Source: Aggregicoccus sp. 17bor-14 (GTDB lineage: Bacteria > Myxococcota > Myxococcia > Myxococcales > Myxococcaceae). From it: a stretch of DNA of 64,000 nt. The stretch is from the NCBI RefSeq assembly GCF_009659535.1, contig NZ_VJZZ01000003.1, forward strand, positions 124,001-188,000. The letters run 5' to 3'. The position numbers and the translations under genes were made by a program. The notes under the pieces were generated by a model. The model saw only the letters and a list, made by a program, of their open reading frames with translations, was not told the DNA's origin and searched no databases. Position 1 is the first letter of the stretch, and each line of letters opens with the position of its first letter. Shown in pieces: positions 60,926 through 64,000 of the stretch.

Positions 60926-61392
60926 GCCGGCACCCCGGGCGCGGAGAGGTCCCGCGCCTGCAGGCCGTGCTCGGCGCAGTAGCGGCGGTAGGTCTCCACG
61001 AGCGAGGCCGCGGTGTCGCGGCGCAGTACCGCCCCGCTCGCATCCAGGTACTCCATCGCCCCGTGCGCGACGATGTGCACCACCACGGGCTCCTCGCCCA
61101 CCGCGCGCCAGCTGTCCACGTTGCCCGCGGGCTCGTACACGTACCCGCCCGGCCCCACGCGCTCGCCCGTCTCGCACAGCTCCCGGTAGCCCGAGAGGTT
61201 CACCGCGTGCACCTCGCCCTGGTGGCGGTGCAGCGGCACGAGCGTGCCCGGCTCGAGCCTCAGCAGCAGCACCCGCCCGCGCTCCTTCTGGAAGATGCAC
61301 AGGGGCTTGAAGCTCTCCCCGGGGCCGAGCGGAATCCAGGGGAGCGAGGCGTCATCGACGGCGTGGGAGGCGTGGTGCGCAGGCAGGGTCAT
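60922..61392 (-). CDS. ChrR-like cupin protein (2,4'-dihydroxyacetophenone dioxygenase type)
   Basis: 156 aa. The cupin fold is seen in PLCIFQKERGRVLLLRLEPG, PLHRHQGEVHAVNLSG (metal-ligand His and Glu) and VYEPAGNVDSW. This resembles the ChrR/DHAD-type cupins. A carbon-carbon or oxygenase activity on an aromatic ketone is possible but not shown. ATG 61392 is the first start. It overlaps the DoxX-like gene by 4 bases and is divergent from the MocR regulator by 104 bases. Confidence 0.82.
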   Translation of the reverse strand: MTLPAHHASHAVDDASLPWIPLGPGESFKPLCIFQKERGRVLLLRLEPGTLVPLHRHQGEVHAVNLSGYRELCETGERVGPGGYVYEPAGNVDSWRAVGEEPVVVHIVAHGAMEYLDASGAVLRRDTAASLVETYRRYCAEHGLQARDLSAPGVPA

Positions 61393-61496
61393 GGGCGGTT
61401 CTCCAGCTTCGGGACACGGCCATGCTGCGCCCGGGCTTGGTTCACCTGAAGGGCCAGGATTGACAATTCCTGCTGGGCCAAGTTCCCTCCCGTCCC
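61393..61496. promoter_or_regulatory. Divergent promoter region between MocR regulator and cupin-DoxX operon
   Basis: A TTGACA -35-like element lies at 61460-61465, within CCAGGATTGACAATTCCTGCTGG (split here into CCAGGATTGACAATT and CCTGCTGG), an imperfect dyad of 23 bases. The position fits a MocR operator. No strong -10 was found 17 bases downstream. Confidence 0.45.
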
Positions 61497-62969
61497 ATGG
61501 AGCTGCACCTCACCCTGCAGGGCCGGGGAGACCTCGTCCGGCAGATCCACCGCCAGCTGCGCGACGCCATCCTCGAGGGGCGCCTCGCTCCGGGCGAGCG
61601 GCTGCCGCCCACGCGCGAGCTCGCCGCGCGGCTCTCGGTGGCCCGCAACACGGTGGCGGTGGCGTACGAGTGGCTGAGCGCGGAGGGGCTGCTGAGCGGC
61701 CGGGCCGGCGCGGGCAGCTTCGTGGAACAGCCGCCCGGGGCTTCGCGCCCAGCGCGGGTGCGCAGCGCAGCGGGCGCGCCGCTCGTTCCGCGCCCGCAGT
61801 GGCGCCACCTCGAGGCCCCGCTCGACCGGGGCCCCGCCCCGCCCTACGACTTCGATGCGGGCGTGCCCGACGCGCGCCTTTTTCCCTACGACGCGTGGCG
61901 CAGGCACGTGGCCCGGCAGCTGCGCGCCTCGGCGCTGAGGGGCGGTGACGCGGACCCCGCGGGGCTGCCGCGGCTGCGCGCGGCGCTGGCGCATCACGTC
62001 GCCCTCGCGCGCGGGGTGCGCGCGGCCGCCGAGGACGTGCTCGTCACCAGCGGGGCGCAGGGGGCGCTGGACCTCATCGGCCGGGTGCTGCTCGAGCCAG
62101 GCGCACGCGTGGCGGTGGAGGAGCCAGGCTATCCTCCCGCACGCCGCCTCTTCGAGTCCCTCGGCGCCCGCATCGCGCCCGTGCCGGTGGATGCGCAGGG
62201 CCTGCGGGTTGACGCGCTGCCGGAGGACGCGCGGCTCGTCTACGTGACGCCCTCGCACCAGTTCCCGCTGGGCATGCCGCTCTCCCACGCGCGGCGGGTG
62301 GCGCTGCTCGCGTGGGCGGAGCGGCGCAACGCGGTGCTCGTGGAGGACGACTACGACAGCGAGTTCCGCTTCGGGGGCCGTCCGCTCGAGAGTCTGCAGG
62401 GCGCGGACCGCACCGGTCGCGTGCTCTACGTGGGCTCGCTCTCCAAGGTGATGCTGCCCTCCCTGCGCCTGGGCTTCCTCGTGGCGCCGGCCTCGCTGCA
62501 GCCCGCGCTCCGGGCGGCGAGCGCGCTGGGCGTGGGGCACTGCCCCCTCCCCGAGCAGGCCGCGCTGGCGCGCTTCATCGAGGACGGACTGCTCGCACGC
62601 CACGTGCGCCGCATGCGCCGCGCCTACGCCGCCCGCCACGCGCGCATCCTCGCGGCACTGCAGGGCGACTTCGGCGAGTGGCTCGAGCCCGTGGCGAGCG
62701 AGACGGGGCTGCACCTCACGGCGCACCTGCGCGCAGGGGGCGTGGCGCGGGAGGCGGACATCGTGCGGCGCGCGCTGGAGGCAGGCGTTCGCGTGGGCCG
62801 GCTCTCCGCGCTGTGCGCCGCGAAGGTGCCTGCGGCCGGCCTCGTGCTCGGCTACGGCGCCATCGCCCTGCCCCGCCTCGACGAGGGGCTGCGCCGCCTG
62901 CGTGCGGCCTGTGCGGCGGCGGCAGTGTCGCGTCACCCGGCGCGTCCCGCGCGAGGCCCGCGTCGCTAA
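61497..62969 (+). CDS. MocR/GntR-family transcription factor with aminotransferase domain
   Basis: 490 aa. The GntR-type winged helix (about 8-75, GDLVRQIHRQLRDAILEG, LAARLSVARNTVAVAYEWL) is joined to a fold-type I aminotransferase domain (about 115-465). K317 in VGSLSKVMLPSLRLGF is the PLP lysine, and DDYDSEFRF holds the phosphate-site Asp. MocR proteins sense PLP or an amino compound and act as regulators, often of the divergent operon. ATG 61497 is the only near start; a TTGACA element lies about 30 bases upstream. Its TAA overlaps the convergent propeller gene stop (CTAA). Confidence 0.92.
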   Translation: MELHLTLQGRGDLVRQIHRQLRDAILEGRLAPGERLPPTRELAARLSVARNTVAVAYEWLSAEGLLSGRAGAGSFVEQPPGASRPARVRSAAGAPLVPRPQWRHLEAPLDRGPAPPYDFDAGVPDARLFPYDAWRRHVARQLRASALRGGDADPAGLPRLRAALAHHVALARGVRAAAEDVLVTSGAQGALDLIGRVLLEPGARVAVEEPGYPPARRLFESLGARIAPVPVDAQGLRVDALPEDARLVYVTPSHQFPLGMPLSHARRVALLAWAERRNAVLVEDDYDSEFRFGGRPLESLQGADRTGRVLYVGSLSKVMLPSLRLGFLVAPASLQPALRAASALGVGHCPLPEQAALARFIEDGLLARHVRRMRRAYAARHARILAALQGDFGEWLEPVASETGLHLTAHLRAGGVAREADIVRRALEAGVRVGRLSALCAAKVPAAGLVLGYGAIALPRLDEGLRRLRAACAAAAVSRHPARPARGPRR

Positions 62970-64000
62970 GGCCCGCCACCGAGGGGCGCTGCGCCCGCCA
63001 GCCCCTCGACGAGGAAGAGGCGAGAGAGCACCTCGTTGTAGCTGTACGCGTACGAGGTGCCGTCCGCGCTGAGCGAGAGCGTGAGCACCGAGACGAGCCC
63101 GGGCCGCTCGAGGCGCGCAGGCAGGGAGAGGTGGGGCGTCAGGGCGCCAGTGCGCAGCTCCACTCGCGACACGCGCACCGGCAGCGAGATGCTGCGCAAA
63201 TAGAGCGCGGCGCCGCCCGCCTCCCACCCCACCACCGACTGCTCCGCGAAGCGCCCCGGTACGTGCTCCGGCGCTCCGCCGCGCGTCGGGATGAGGCGCA
63301 GCCCACCCTCCTCGTCCACTGCCGCGAGCCGCTCCCCATCCGGCGAGAGCACGGCCTCGGGCGCGAAGCCCTCCTCGGTGAGCGGCTGCGCGGGGCCGCC
63401 CGCGAGCCCCTGCACCCACCAGCGCGCGGGCCTCCCGGGCGCGCTGCCGCGCAGCAGCAGGCGCTCGCCGTCCGGAAAGAAGCGCGCCCCGAGCAGGACC
63501 TGGAGCGGCGCCATCGACAGCTGCCGCGCCGCGCCGGGCCCCGTGGGCAGGAGCGACAGCTGCGCCTCGTCCCCGTAGCGCAGGGTGAGCGCCCAGCGGC
63601 CATCCGGGGACAGGGCGTAGGGGATGCCGTCCCCGAGCCGCACCGGCGGCGCGCCGTCGGTGGTGCCCAGGTACGCGCCGTAGCTCGCCCCCTCGCCGGC
63701 GCTCATCTCCGTGAAGAGCAGCGTGCGCCCGTCCGGAGAGAGGTACGTAAAGAAGGAGCCGTCGGCGAGCGTCAGCTCGCGCTCCTCGCCCCCGCGGCCG
63801 AACACCATCCCGGTGCGCAGCGCCTGGTGGTCCAGGAGCACGGCCCCGCTGCGGGCGATGTCCTGGAGCACCACGCGCCCGGGTACCCGGTCCACCAGCC
63901 GCGGCTCGCCACCGGGGCGCACCGCGTAGAGCGCGTAGTCCACGTCCGTGCGCGAGCCGGTGAACCACACCTCGTCGCCTCCGGGAGCCCACGCGAGGCC
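62966..64000 (-). CDS. TolB/PD40-type beta-propeller protein (partial at window edge)
   Basis: At least 345 codons, with the N-terminal end outside the window. The visible part consists of PD40-like repeats (YLSPDGRTLLFTEMS, ALSPDGRWALTLRYGD, VLSPDGERLAAVDEEG). It begins with LAWAPGGDEVWFTGSR, a form seen at the C-terminal propeller of membrane-linked Ser/Thr kinases in myxobacteria. Whether a kinase domain precedes it is not visible. It may bind partner proteins outside or inside the cell. The convergent stop overlap (CTAA at 62966-62969) ties it to the MocR gene end. Confidence 0.78.
   Translation of the reverse strand, partial: GLAWAPGGDEVWFTGSRTDVDYALYAVRPGGEPRLVDRVPGRVVLQDIARSGAVLLDHQALRTGMVFGRGGEERELTLADGSFFTYLSPDGRTLLFTEMSAGEGASYGAYLGTTDGAPPVRLGDGIPYALSPDGRWALTLRYGDEAQLSLLPTGPGAARQLSMAPLQVLLGARFFPDGERLLLRGSAPGRPARWWVQGLAGGPAQPLTEEGFAPEAVLSPDGERLAAVDEEGGLRLIPTRGGAPEHVPGRFAEQSVVGWEAGGAALYLRSISLPVRVSRVELRTGALTPHLSLPARLERPGLVSVLTLSLSADGTSYAYSYNEVLSRLFLVEGLAGAAPLGGGP

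Overview
The window is a dense, very GC-rich chromosomal segment. Its gene content points to a deltaproteobacterial myxobacterium, most likely in the Myxococcaceae/Archangiaceae group: a eukaryote-like Ser/Thr kinase with zinc ribbon and PEGA tail, several multi-sensor histidine kinases, ECF sigma factors, many lipoproteins and secreted peptidases, Asp-box propellers and DUF4253. The assignment is inference from gene content and base composition. I see no phage, insertion sequence, CRISPR, rRNA or tRNA, and no stretch over 300 bases lacks a gene.

Layout. 1-4.4 kb: end of sucA, sucB, a cold-shock gene with a structured leader, a DUF4253 protein and an M20 peptidase. 4.4-13.6 kb: a PLP decarboxylase, a YkgJ-like protein, a secreted Asp-box propeller, an SMC-like ATPase with a zinc hook, a GNAT protein, and an operon of a Cys-rich protein with a methyltransferase. 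13.6-21.4 kb: a kinase / TPR-PEGA / reductase operon, mug, a VanY-type peptidase, a TPR lipoprotein, and a DUF5131-HIT pair. 21.5-28.5 kb: S9 and M13 peptidases, DUF72, a hypothetical protein and a PhyH oxygenase. 28.4-31.5 kb: an ECF41 sigma factor convergent with its epimerase, flanked by two copies of an unrecognised Leu-rich microprotein. 31.5-38.7 kb: CysQ, CinA-C, YggL, PanE, a citrate synthase divergent from an HTH-citrate synthase, a DMT permease and a lipoprotein. 38.7-42.4 kb: a GH15 / glucose dehydrogenase / ZIP operon. 42.4-57.7 kb: two-component genes, two MacB-like permeases, a ferredoxin-like pair, transketolase, a LytS/LytTR pair and a three-GAF histidine kinase. 57.8-64 kb: a third microprotein, a Notum-like lipoprotein, UppS, a MocR regulator divergent from a cupin-DoxX operon, and a truncated propeller protein.

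The most novel signal is a family of 47-60 aa microproteins (28391-28573, 30547-30726, 57837-57980, all minus strand). Each starts MDLL with a run of hydrophobic residues and carries ANDD near residue 26-28. Each has the same GGAG-N5-G-ATG start context, and each has an upstream TGACA-N6-TGTCA-like dyad. Two copies bracket the ECF41-epimerase module. The epimerase itself has a textbook ECF41-type promoter (TGTCACG-N16-CGTC).

Six copies of a short palindromic intergenic repeat (core CCCTCTCCC..GGGAGAGGG.CGGGGTGAGGG) lie at gene ends. Genes are tightly packed: ATGA or GTGA start/stop overlaps occur in five pairs, and converging genes often share or nearly share stop codons.
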